The notes beneath the pieces are model-generated. The model was given only the letters and a program-made list of their open reading frames with translations, was not told the origin of the DNA and ran no database searches. A program made the position numbers and the translations under genes. A DNA stretch of 64,000 nucleotides, taken from the NCBI GenBank assembly GCA_030686995.1, contig CM060684.1, positions 7,399,897 through 7,463,896 of the forward strand, given 5' to 3'. Shown in pieces: positions 45,385-55,889 of this stretch. This stretch comes from Artemisia argyi (Eukaryota; Streptophyta; Magnoliopsida; Asterales; Asteraceae). Within the stretch, counting starts at the first letter, position 1, and every line of letters starts with the position of its first letter.

Positions 45385-45582
45385 TTCTACAAACTGATTG
45401 CAAAGAAAAGTGAATGAGATACTTGAAAATGAGAAGGTGATTGGTTAGGTGTAAATTATGATGAAACTGATATGGTTGAAAGAGTTTATGTGAAGAAACA
45501 AACTAGTTCCAGCTGCGGTGATGTTGAGAAACAAAAGATAAGATTCAGTGTTTGAAAAAGAAAGATAAGCCACTCATATATG
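45385..45582 (-). promoter_or_regulatory. Upstream region of TNL locus 1
   Basis: Conserved with the sequence upstream of TNL locus 2 (60311-60500): ACAAACTGATTGCAA, GTGATTGGTTA, AATTATGATGAAACTGATAT and AGAGTTTATGTGAAGAAA in the same order. This is probably the native promoter and 5' UTR. It is cut off from its original upstream flank by the solo LTR at 45583. Confidence 0.6.
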
Positions 45583-46008
45583 TGTTGGAAAACATAATCC
45601 ATTAATCTTTGTTTCGAATCAAGGCTGCATGTTTTTCTGTGTTGGGCTGCAATACGCACCAGCAAAACAGAAACATAAGCAGTTACATTAAGTTAGTTAA
45701 ATTCGGTTACATTAGTTAGTTAAAAGTAGTTATAGTTAGTTACTATGAAAGGACACAACTCTTGGTTCAAATGAACCATTACATCCTTTCTTCTTAACAC
45801 CTTTTCATTATGTATATATAGTTAGGATTCTGTAACAAATATGTTAACCCAATTCAGTTTATCAATATCAGATTATAAAGGGTTCACCCATTCTTTTGTT
45901 TCTTTATTGATTCTTGTTTGATGTACACATGAAGTTTGTTTGATCATATAAGATCCTGGAGTTTATACTTTATATAGACCTGTGAAAACCGATTCAAATT
46001 TTATAACA
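45583..46008. mobile_element. Solo LTR (Copia-like) upstream of TNL locus 1
   Basis: 426 bp, starts TGTTGGAAAACATAATCC and ends TTTTATAACA (TGTT/AACA ends). It is flanked by ATATG on both sides (45578-45582 and 46009-46013). The matching place upstream of TNL locus 2 reads CACTCATATGGTCAATGAG, the empty site with one ATATG. A TATATATA motif lies near 45815. The LTR begins about 200 bp upstream of the TNL start codon. Confidence 0.88.
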
Positions 46009-46046
46009 ATATGGTCTTTTGGTCCAATGAGAAGAAAGATAAGATT

Positions 46047-46047
<1 letters not shown>

Positions 46048-46093
<46 letters not shown>
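46048..46093. repeat. Poly-A tract
   Basis: About 46 A residues. The equivalent place upstream of TNL locus 2 has only a short A run (near 60522). Confidence 0.9.
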
Positions 46094-46095
<2 letters not shown>

Positions 46096-46764
46096 AACAA
46101 GCAACCCAATACATCCTCTGAGAAATTGCTTATTCAGTCAAAATGATTTAATAAAAAACGTGTGAACACATAAAGGTCCTATACTGGCATTCTAAATTAG
46201 TTGGTTATGGAAATACTTAAATGTTTCAGGGTTCACTTTTATAAAAAAAATGTTTCAGGGTTCAAAAGCAAATGGTGCTTTATATTTGACAGCAAGTCAC
46301 AACCCAATGAGAAATCTTATTGACAGCTCTATTTATAGCATCTTTGTGGGTTTGCTCATGTAAGCGGTTATTGCATTCTGACATCAAACAAACCGGGTGT
46401 TTAAAAGTCCTTATCTAAGCCACCAATCAGATTATATAAGCAACTAAAAAGCAGTTAGCAGATAAGCATCTCGGATGACTTTTGAAAGGCTAATTTTGAC
46501 CTTTTGGATGACTAATAAGCAATTAGCAGATAATTCATTTGACGTAGGAAAGGGTAAATTGATAATTTACCTGTATCATGCCAGGATGGTCTCTCGGGTT
46601 ATTTCCTGGTGTTTTCCGACCTTTTGCTAATAATGCATTTACCCCGACTTTATATTCCTCATATTCTCTCTACAATCGATATAAAAACAACCTTTAGACT
46701 CATGCGCTAAGTTTTAATTTGATTATAAACATACATTATTAAGAAAAGTATACACAACGTACAC
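46094..46764. other. TNL upstream flank and non-coding sequence
   Basis: 46094-46250 matches 60528-60680 (AGCAACCCAATACATCCTCT, AACGTGTGAACACATAAA). The rest holds no recognised feature. Confidence 0.5.
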
Positions 46765-48150
46765 TATCCATTTAGACCCGTACAACATCAAAATGGGTCA
46801 TTTGGAGCTAGAGTGGCGCTATGCCAAACACCCCTTTGATCTTTAAACACAACCATAACCATCAAGATATTAACCAAATCTGTGTTTACATAATTATAAA
46901 CCAAAACACGGCGTCCTAGGGAGTTTCTAGGTAAAAGAGCATGCGGGGAAAAGGCTCATTACCCAAGTATCCCACCGAGGTCTAGTTCTTGGTCTTCGTA
47001 CCCTTCGTAGCACTACCACTAGCTTCACCTGTAACAAGTACAACAAAGCAACATAAGCACAACGCTTAGTGAGATAACATATAAAAGCATAACATAAATG
47101 GAATAATACTAGTGTTGCTTTGTAAATCTGAGGATGCTTGCTATTAGCCTTGCACTAGTCGTCCACTTAGGACGCTATGAACCCACGTTGGTTCAATATA
47201 GCTAAAAATGTTCTAGTCGTCCACTTAGGACATCTAAGTCATATATTCCATGACTTTGAGCGGCTCATACTCAATAGTCATCCACATAGGATGTCTAAGT
47301 CCCATTTTACAAGATGAGATGCTAATAAAGGCTCGGTCGTCCACTTAGGACGTCTAGGCTCCCTTTCGAAGCATGTCATGACATAATAACACATGTTGTC
47401 CACTTAGGACGTCTACACCCTTCTTTCGGGTCATAATGCATATATTTATGCAAATCGTCCATTTAGGACGACTAATTCAGCTATGTCGCCCACTTAGGAC
47501 GCTATACTTGTAATATTGTGGAATTAGAGTTAAAATCGCATAACTAAACCCAAACGGGTCATTCGGGGCTGTTTCGACCCTTCTAGAATAATTGACATAT
47601 AAACATACTACGAGTAACTCATTTAGGCTGATAACGTATAATTATAACACCATGAACTTGTAACTCGAATATACTACATGAACATGAATGTGAATGCCAC
47701 AATTAAAGTGTCACACTAACGGGTTACCAAGGACCCATTTCTACGCTTAAATATGTTACTCACCTCGAAATCGCTTGAGTAGAATCACGAGCCTGCTTAA
47801 CACTTATAGCCTAGGAACATATTATATGAAGCTTATTAAGAACATGACTAAGCTTATTAATAGAAGCACTAAAAGGATAGATAAGCCATAAGGGGGTTTT
47901 TGGTTTGTGGCTTATGTAACCATACCAACACTAATTCTGAAAATTAACACGTGTAATAACATCTAAATAAGCTACCCATCACTTGTATAATCATTTATAC
48001 ATGATTACTAGGGTTCTTGATGATTTCTCAAAAATCATATTTTTATATAATCATGTATAATTGGCATAAAGGCCTAATCTTTAGGCTTTACCCATAATTA
48101 GTAAGCCAAAACACACGAATTTGAGAACAAGTTGTGATTTATACCTTGAA
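46765..48150. repeat. Dispersed repeat A, unsplit copy B
   Basis: Colinear with 21280-22507 plus 25784-26110 and carrying the empty site of the 3.27-kb solo LTR (CTACCCATCACTTG near 47975). Includes the second palindrome array. A third, partial copy is at 63592-63762. Confidence 0.78.
47156..47505. repeat. CGTCC-ACTTA-GGACG palindrome array, copy B
   Basis: Seven units in the same order and spacing as copy A (for example GTCGTCCACTTAGGACGCTA at the start). Copies A and B differ in individual units, but stem-and-loop form is largely kept. Confidence 0.8.
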
Positions 48151-48659
48151 TAAGATGAGAAAAACCCTGGCAGTAGGAAAATCTGTCAAGCTACAAACAT
48201 AGGATAATCGAACAAAATAACTTAGATAAATTCGGTATAAGTCCTCATCATTCTACCTTAAATATGTACTGTTCAACACAAACTAAATTAACAAAACACA
48301 TGGTATGCAAAGCTCGAGCTCACCTCGAGAGAGTTGGAATATAACTTAAACATATTAGTAATAAGTAACTTTACCTTGATGTTAAGGCTCAGTTATGTTC
48401 GACTTCAACAACTCGATTGCTTGTTTGCATACATATATGAATACTTCAAGCTAGTTTGAGTTGAGTTCGAGCTCGAATAACTACATAAAAGATGATCATC
48501 TATTTATATACACAAATACATGCATATGTACTTAGGAATAGTATTACACATTTAGCTTGTAGTGAAGATTAAAATACTATGTTCATTGATTTGTCCATTC
48601 ATACTTTGTATTTTCGTTCAAGGTTAAAATAATCATTGTGTGTGTTGTGTTTCTACCTA
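48151..48659. other. Non-coding interval
   Basis: AT-rich. GAGTTCGAGCTCGAATAA near 48460 recalls the GAGCTCGAG-rich repeat family. No gene. Confidence 0.3.
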
Positions 48660-48970
48660 AGTCGATCGGCTACAAATGATTCCACACATCAACAAGGTTA
48701 AAATGGTATTGGTTTTTTCTTGTTTCATTGTAGTGCGTGGTTTGAACGTATGTATCATTTACGGATTTGAACTTGGTAGTTTCAAAATATGTATGCAAAT
48801 AAGCAATTGGCATAACATAAACAAGTAGCTAATTTACCTCTGCGGCAATAGATAGGTTCAATCCGCATCTTCGTCGTACCCAAAAATAAATGCATTAAAC
48901 CGATCACAATCAACCCGATTTTTTTCTTCTTAACCTCTATATTCATTCATACACAACAGCGAACATCTAT
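48660..48970 (-). pseudogene. Small membrane-peptide gene unit, partial copy
   Basis: Carries the CATCAACAAGGTTA and AACTTGGTAGTTTCA landmarks of the unit. On the minus strand it reads VKKKKIGLIVIGLMHLFLGT, the N-terminal hydrophobic part. The frame stops just downstream of its ATG, and the conserved C-terminal part is absent. Confidence 0.5.
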
Positions 48971-49230
48971 TTATATCCATGCAATACGTACGTAAGATCA
49001 ATAGTATATTCCAATTACGTACCTCCATATTTCATTGTTAAATTTATTTATTTATTCTTGTGCTAAAAGTAAAAATAAGCGCCATACATTTGTCTTTTTC
49101 TTGTTTTGGTCCATGATGCTTTTGATGGACTTTGAACTTTTGAAGTACCATGTACGTGTCTGACTTTTTATGTTTAGCAAGAAGACTTCAGATCTATTAC
49201 CATTCATATAAAGTCAAACAAGCTGTGTGT

Positions 49231-49312
49231 AAATCTGGCTAAGATCCGGTTATATCCGTCCAAGATCCGGCTATATCCACAATGACCCGGTTAGACCCGC
49301 CCAAGACCCATT
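49231..49312. repeat. CCGG minisatellite, contracted copy 3
   Basis: Only about three units (CTAAGATCCGGTTATATCCG, GACCCGGTTAGACCCG) between flanks shared with 28850-28890 and 29135-29200. Compared with copy 2 about 160 bp of repeat are absent. Confidence 0.75.
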
Positions 49313-49626
49313 GTCAGCTTCAAATGATTCCGCATATCAACAAGGTTACTGGTATCGGGTTTTTTTTTCATGTTTCGTTGAACTGCATGGTTTGAATGTA
49401 TGTATCAATTAAGGATTTGAACTTAGTAGTTTCATACTGTAATATGTATACAATACTCGGCTTACTGCACTTGGTAAATCAGATATCTCGATTTTGAGCT
49501 TTTTTGTAGTGAATCGAAAACACGTACACATATTACAAAGGCATGCATATATGTTATCTAACAAAGCTTGATACGAAAGCAAAATGTAGTTTGTTTCAAA
49601 GTACATATTTGAATAACTTCAAAAGC

Positions 49627-49899
49627 TCATATATATAATAGATAGAAGCTTGATTCATTCTCAACCCTCGTGAGACATATTGAGTGTTCATCATACCTTT
49701 TTCTCACAAACAATGGTGGCCGGATCGAGAAGGCATAGGTGCCATGGTGGTTGCTAGTGGTGTGTTCAATCCCCATCATTGTCGTCCCAAAAAATAAAAG
49801 CATCAAACCGATCGCAATCAACCCGATTTGCTTCTTACTTCCACCCATTATTCTTACTCTTGATGGGTTCTTCTTATTGTTCTTAACCGTTGTGTTCAT
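49627..49899 (-). CDS. Small membrane-anchored or secreted peptide ORF, unrecognised family
   Basis: 90 residues from ATG 49899; a second in-frame Met (MGGSKK) lies just before the hydrophobic segment. The N-terminus is basic, followed by a hydrophobic stretch (IGLIAIGLMLLFFGTT, about residues 25-40) that could be a signal anchor. Then come SNHHGTYAFSIRPPLFVRKR and YDEHS. The tail after about residue 75 differs from the 29.5-kb copy through an indel. The 29.5-kb, 48.9-kb and 19.0-kb copies are broken. Hydrophobic core and RPPLxVRKRY(D/E)EHS are the best-kept parts, so this may be a real small gene, but no family is recognised and no expression signal can be seen. Confidence 0.35.
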   Translation of the reverse strand: MNTTVKNNKKNPSRVRIMGGSKKQIGLIAIGLMLLFFGTTMMGIEHTTSNHHGTYAFSIRPPLFVRKRYDEHSICLTRVENESSFYLLYI

Positions 49900-50094
49900 G
49901 TATACACAACAACGTAACTAGCATCTACCGATACATTCACAAGTACGGAAGATTAATATCAAACATGCATGTAACTCGTAGCCAGCATTAGTTTCTATTT
50001 AACAGCTTATCTCATCCTATAATAAGCAGACACACACAACCAGTTTTCTCCAAGGTACTTTTTAATCAAAAGTTCTTATTTATTTAAAAAAAAT

Positions 50095-50383
50095 TGAGTA
50101 AATTGCATAAATCGTCCCTGAACTTTGGCCAGATTGCATGTTTCGTCCCAACCATTTCGAAAGTGCAGAAATCGTCCTTGTGGGAAACCTTTGAGCAAAT
50201 TTTCGTCCCTGGTTGGGACGAAAATTTCATAATTTGAAAGTTCCAAATTGCATGTTTCGTCCCAATCAGGGACGAAAATTTACTCAAAGGTTTCCCACAT
50301 GGACGATTTCTGCACTTTCGAAATGATTAGGACGAAACATGCAATCTGGCCAAAGTTTAGGGACGATTTATGCAATTAACTCA
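50095..50383. mobile_element. Fold-back MITE
   Basis: 289 bp forming one long inverted repeat. The left arm starts TGAGTAAATTGCATAAATCG and the right arm, reversed, starts TGAGTTAATTGCATAAATCG. The arms (about 125 bp) share GGCCAGATTGCATGTTTCGT, TTTCGAAAGTGCAGAAATCG and the TTTCGTCCC blocks. Flanks show AAAAAAT on both sides, a possible target duplication but low-complexity. No coding capacity. Confidence 0.85.
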
Positions 50384-50818
50384 AAAAAATGCAATAAGCA
50401 GATAATCTAAAGAAATAAGCAACTGTGAAGTACCCTTTTGGTATATATTTATATTATGTGGTATCCATCACTAATCATGTATACCTGGTACAATCAGTTT
50501 GAATATCTTACTCATTACTATAAAACAGCTAAGCTTTCTGTTCTAGGTGTAATATAGATTTAGGACCAAAGCACCATGTTATTTTTTGTAAGCAATGAAT
50601 AATTTTAGCAACTTTTTGGATTATAGATCCATGTACTGTGTTTTAATTTCATGGACTAAGATTTTAGGATCAAGGTTCTATAGCTCTTTAGGTAAATAAA
50701 TTCTAAGTAAACATAAACAAAGCCATAGAGCGTTGAGAAATTTACCAGCTTAAACTGCTCCAAATTCATCATCCCTGTAATTGGAAAGACGTTCATTCTT
50801 TTTAGTGCGACGGGTATT

Positions 50819-51393
50819 ATGCATAGCTCTAATGGAGTGAATGTGGGTTTTAGTGCATGCATAGCTACTCCGAGTCTCTTAATTGTACCACCACGTGACA
50901 TCCAAAGCCCCCTTTTTTTCCAGATCTGTCGATTCATTGGGATAGCTTATCGTGGTCAAACATTTGTCTCCAGCCGGACTTTAGCTCATTATGAGTCAAA
51001 CCCAAAAGGGCAGGCGATAGTGATTGTTGGCGACCTTTATTATGCAGATGCGTATCCGTGCGTGATAATAGTAGGTAGGACTCATGGGCAAGGTTTGTAG
51101 AGAAAAGTGTTGCTTACCAACCATGGATTCGGAGTGCAGAAGATCATAAATCATGAAATTGATTTTCTTTCAAATATGTAAGTAATTTGATTATTTTTAT
51201 GCATTAATTATCATTTCTTAACTAAATTCTAATATATTTTTTCGTATTGTAGGGTGAAGGTGAACCATTTAAGCCTTATATATACAAACCAGTATTATGT
51301 GCCTTATAAAGCATCTTGTAGCGCGTCCTTTTTGGTACTCGATCAAGAGAGCTGCAGCTTACATCATTGTCATGTCGTCATACTCGACTTATG
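50819..51393 (+). pseudogene. PAP: Purple acid phosphatase pseudogene fragment
   Basis: Coding-like stretches: [20 protein letters not shown], then [11 protein letters not shown] (the GDLxYAD metal-ligand motif), and after a frame change [21 protein letters not shown] further shift gives the NHEID-like motif. After an intron (51178-51252, GT/AG) it reads EPFKPY and, in another frame, FWYSIKRAAAYIIVMSSYST. This is the metallophosphatase core of plant purple acid phosphatases, secreted or vacuolar enzymes that release phosphate from esters. Several frame changes, an in-frame stop and missing ends make it non-functional. Confidence 0.85.
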
Positions 51394-52186
51394 GTAAGAT
51401 TAAAAATTACAGAACCCATAAGGCCATAATGGATTGTTTTCCATATCGGAATTAATATTACTTTTTTATAAGAAAAATTTTGACACTTTTGGCTCATAAG
51501 TGAACTAATGTTACAAAATTAGCAGGCAATTAATTTCAATATATAAGCGATAAAGCGAACATTATAGATTTTATTCATATCGTTACATCTAATCTTTAGT
51601 ATTAGTATTTGTGACGAATCCTTACCTGGAGCCTAACATTTTCAACTAACTTGTCTCGCAGGCCGCCAATTTCTTTGTGCATTGATTCCACCTTAGATAA
51701 GTTGCATTCTTAATAAATATCAGTCTTATATTAATAGTATGTAAAAAAATCGTATACGTCCAACAATATTTAAAAGGAACTGCCAAATTCTGTGGCAAAT
51801 ACAATTTTAAAACCCTCCTGTATAAACGCTTTTCGATAAGCAATCCAAATGACCCTGTGGAGCAAGCAATACATAGCTTATTCACAGCTTATACACATCT
51901 TATGACGACAGGCTATTATGATTTTTAATATGAAGAAGGCAATTCTACAATTTTTAATATGCTTATTGTACGGAAATCTTGACAGGCGCCGGTTCAAGTG
52001 GGTTAAGTATTCTTCCAAGTGACCACATCATTAAGTGTTTAGATAGAGCTGGTTACTTGCTTATTTTAGAGTAAACAAACACTTGAAAATAAGTAAATCA
52101 GTACCTGCTAATATTTTTTAAGCACATAAGCAAACAAATCAATCAATCCCAAACACCCCCTCACTTACCTTTAGACATATGCATAT
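51394..52186. other. Non-coding interval
   Basis: AT-rich. Begins with a usable donor (GTAAGATT) of the phosphatase remnant. No further exon seen. Confidence 0.35.
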
Positions 52187-52379
52187 AAGCAGGTTCGTTC
52201 ACTGCGGGTGAAAAGTAAGTATGTCAGGTAACGGGTCAAAGTGGGTAGTTTCACCCATTTAACATGTTCGCTTCATGTGTTTTCGGCTAATGAAACAGAC
52301 ATGTTAAATGGGTAAAACTACCCACTTTGACCCGTTACCTGACATACTTACTTTTCACCCTCAGTGAACGAACCTGCTT
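52187..52379. repeat. Long near-perfect inverted repeat (hairpin)
   Basis: Arms of about 80 bp (52187-52266 and 52299-52379) with a 32-bp loop. The left arm starts AAGCAGGTTCGTTCACTG and the right arm ends CAGTGAACGAACCTGCTT. Within the arms GTCAGGTAACGGGTCAAAGT and its complement match fully; only a handful of differences are seen (for example GCGGGTG against CCCTC). This is either a young fold-back MITE or a hairpin RNA locus. Confidence 0.9.
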
Positions 52380-52629
52380 AAAATATGGGACTTACGACCT
52401 GATTAACGAGTGCATATTAGCATACCCTGACATAATCTAGTAAACCACGATTTTGATGGGTTTAATTTGTTCCATTTAGCCATCAAAGAACGCCAAGTGC
52501 ATATATGTTACACAGGTCTTTCTTCTTCCAGGATCGAATATAAGATCATAACAACATCATATGTATACCAAACAAGAATCAATAAAAAGAAACAAAGAAT
52601 GATTTGGGATGAACCCTTTATAACTGATA

Positions 52630-52884
52630 CTACCTCCGTCCCATATTAAATTTCCACTTTAAATTTTCAAAGTCTTGTTTTATCAACTTTGACCTTTAAT
52701 ATTTTTATTTATGATTTATAACACATGATGCAAAATATATGAATGAAGTGAGTTTTATATGTACTTTTTATTGACATAATTTTTATCAAGTATCATATAA
52801 TACAAACAAAAATATTTAAAGTCAAAGTTGAAAAAAAAAGACTCGAAAAGTCAAAAGTGGACATTTAATATGGGACGGAGGGAG
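52630..52884. mobile_element. Stowaway MITE (Tc1/Mariner type)
   Basis: 255 bp. Left end CTACCTCCGTCCCATATTAA, reverse of right end CTCCCTCCGTCCCATATTAA, flanked by TA on both sides. The CTCCCTCCGTCCC terminus and TA target are the hallmark of Stowaway elements. Non-coding. Confidence 0.88.
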
Positions 52885-54177
52885 TATATTATAAACGTGT
52901 GGGTTGAATTCTGTTTACAGACTCAAACATATATATACTTACTGAAACGTTGCATTCACAAGAGACATGCCGTTTCCTTCTAACGGTTATAACCTAACTA
53001 AACGTTGTAACCCTACACTATATAACCGTATCTTTCTTGTGACCCAGCCCAATACAATGGGTCGGTTTATACAAACTTACAGAATACATACATAAAATTA
53101 CACTAAACTACCCTAACTTTTGCTTCTATAACATTATGGTCCAACAATATATACATTCTTTCGTACCAAGTGACTGGTCCTAAAGACTTACTTGAAGAAG
53201 GCCAAAAATGAATGACAGCATTCATGAATGCATTTTCTCCTTCTTTTACCATCCTCATGATTTCTGCAAGTAGTTTATATCTTCGGCCGACGCCCAAACA
53301 CCGTCCTCAAATTTCCGATATCTCTCTAACCGACATTAACCATTATGAAGATTATTTGGGCTTATATAAGCACACGTTCTTTGAGGATCAAATTCAGAAA
53401 GTTTGTGTCGTTGTTAGCGGCTGTTGATTATTATGTCAGTATGCAATGGTATGTATGGGTTACCTACCTCGTTCATCTTATGTGAAAAGGAATTTAAATC
53501 ATTTTGAAAATTCCTTTTTTTCATTTTAAAATAAATAAATATGATGTTTTTCTTTAGAGGCCGATATTTCAACCCATTTAAATAAAAAAGGATATAGTCC
53601 GGTTGACTTTTATTGATCAGGAATCTAACTGGTCAAATATCTAGTTTAATGATAGAGTAAACGGGTTGAATGTGGTCCTGAAGTGTATTCAAATTCAAAA
53701 AGAGCTGGACGAAACTGTGTCGGGTCCAAACCGACCTTTTGCTTCGCTGATATAAAAAAAAAGTATGATGGTTTAACAACTTGGAATTATCCATGACCCT
53801 TACTTATAAAAGGAATCATTGTTGCTAGTTTTTTAGCTAGAGTATCGAGCATACAAAAACTTGAAGACTATCAGACCAAAATGGTGCTCTCGAGCCAACT
53901 CTTTCTTAACGAAACTATGGAATGGCATGAGTTTTAGTGGGCTATACAAAACGCGCATAAGAATAGACAAGGTCAAGTTAGGTTAAGAAAGGAGACACAA
54001 TCCATATATACCTATCCCATACGAGATTGTATGTGTCAACAACATTAGTTGGTTCTTTTTCCAGTTTTGTAGAGTTAGAGAACCTTTAGTGTTCTAAATT
54101 GTTATTCCCTCAGTCATGCATGTAAATGAGCACATATACATATTTTTGCTTCTCTCTGAGGGCGTTATGTGCATGAA
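52885..54177. other. Mostly non-coding interval
   Basis: A minus-strand frame at 53103-53297 (64 residues, KLLAEIMRMVKEGENAFMNA, then VTWYERMYILLDHNV) is unassigned. It could be the tail of a decayed gene, but sequence further upstream on that strand has stops. No other feature recognised. Confidence 0.3.
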
Positions 54178-54650
54178 CAAGTTGTACCAAATAGATGAAC
54201 CGATCTTTTTTTATAGGGTCGTAGGTCCGTAGGTGAATGATGCAACATCCAGACAGTACGTGAACAATTATGTGGGATCTAAGTCAGATATCACAAGGAT
54301 TGCCACGCGATAACCATGGTTGCTATCAATGCAGTTTTTCTGTAAATACACCACACTTTTTGGAGGTCAAAACATTTAGGGACGAGCATCGTTTGTTTTT
54401 GCTCGGTTTTTGCACAAGTTGTACCAAATAGATGAACCGATCTTTTTTTATAGGGTCGTAGGTCGGTAGGTGAATGATGCAACATCTAGTCGGTACGTGA
54501 ACAATTATATGGGATCTAAGTCAGATATCACAAGGATTGCCACGCGATAACCATGGTTGCTATCAATGCAGTTTTTCTGTAAATACACCACACTTTTTGG
54601 AGGTCAAAACATTTAGGGACGAGCATCGTTTGGTTTTGCTCGGTTTTTGC
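54178..54650. repeat. 237-bp direct tandem duplication
   Basis: Units 54178-54414 and 54415-54650 both start CAAGTTGTACCAAATAGATG and contain CACGCGATAACCATGGTTGC and GGGACGAGCATCGTTTG. They differ at only a few bases. Confidence 0.92.
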
Positions 54651-54957
54651 ATAAAAGAGAAACCAATCCATAAATATTCGGTTTTTGCTTTTCAGAAACC
54701 ATAAAGTTTCAGTTTTGATCACGGTTTTCCTCTCCTCCACCTCCACAGCTTTGGTGTAGACTGTCTCCACGACCGTGGTTTCAACTACTAGTGGAGAAAA
54801 CGGTATTGATATATTTGACGAGGATTTTCGCTCATTAAATATATTGTCGCTAGAGTTTCTGCATGATTTCAAAGAAGATGAATAAGGTGAGAGTGCTGAG
54901 ATAAAAGCACAGTAGCAAAACACATGCAGATCATTTCACACATAATTAGTTTACCTA

Positions 54958-55885
54958 TGTCACAATAAACATTCTACCATATTATCATAAATTGGTTCAT
55001 CGAAAGTACAAAAAACAAATTAGCTAAATACATTGTAAATAGAAATAGTAAAACGATCAAACAATGCAAGTGAAGTTAGGCAGCTTCTATGGAGAGCAAC
55101 AAGTAAGTTTGAACACACATTGAGACCATTCACCAACTAAACTTAACTAAGAGCTTGTTAGTGTTTCCCATTCTCTTTCGAGACCATTTCTTATTTCACA
55201 ATATTTGAGGTCCGGCCAATTTCCAGATTTGTTTTCCATCGCCCCAATATCAATTAGCTTCAAGAAGTAATCAGCGGCTTCGAGCCTCATCTGAAGATGC
55301 GCCTCTACGTACAGGGTCTGGCAAATAGAAAACAATGCATCAAAGAGGAGTACCGAGTAGTTAATAAACGAGCCTAGCTTGTTTAGGCCTATACTCGACT
55401 CAGCTTAGATCGTTAACACCCTGTCTAGATCCGCCACCGCTTGATCCTGAGTCAGATCCGCCACTGCTTGATCCTAAGTTTATGCCATATTGCCACCTTA
55501 AAAACCAAGAAACTACTTTAGCTTATATGGAATTGGCCATTAGTATGAAATTAAAATGCAATCCACAATAGGATATCTTTGAAAACAGGTACAATAGTTG
55601 CATTTTATCAATGGACCGTCTACCATCTTTTTGAAACTTTAACATCTTTAACACAATAAGGGACCAAAAGTGTAACAAGTTTTATAATGGATACCGTTTA
55701 TGTAAATTTTGGTATTTAGACCAAAAATGTAATTTAGTATAAACTATAAGGACCATCGTGTAATTTACTTTCTTTTTTCTTTCTACAAAGTTAGTATTAT
55801 TTCGTTCCAATAATTTTTGTTGGCCAATTCGATATTAAAATAAGAGAAAAATGAATTTAGAAAACAAGGAAAGTGCGTTATTTAC
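54958..55885. repeat. 3' flank shared by both TNL genes, copy 2
   Basis: Partner of 40185-41111, with the same conserved frame at 55147-55335 (minus strand, GAMENKSGNWPDLKYCEIRN) and the same GGACCAAAAGTGTAAC text. Confidence 0.7.
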
Positions 55886-55889
55886 TCAC

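Noticed and set aside
50656..50937. 93-codon minus-strand frame
   Set aside because: It is antisense to the purple acid phosphatase remnant, whose sense strand carries the recognisable motif GDLYYAD.
54528..54923. 131-codon minus-strand frame
   Set aside because: Half of it lies in the 237-bp tandem duplication and the rest has no recognisable domain or codon signal.
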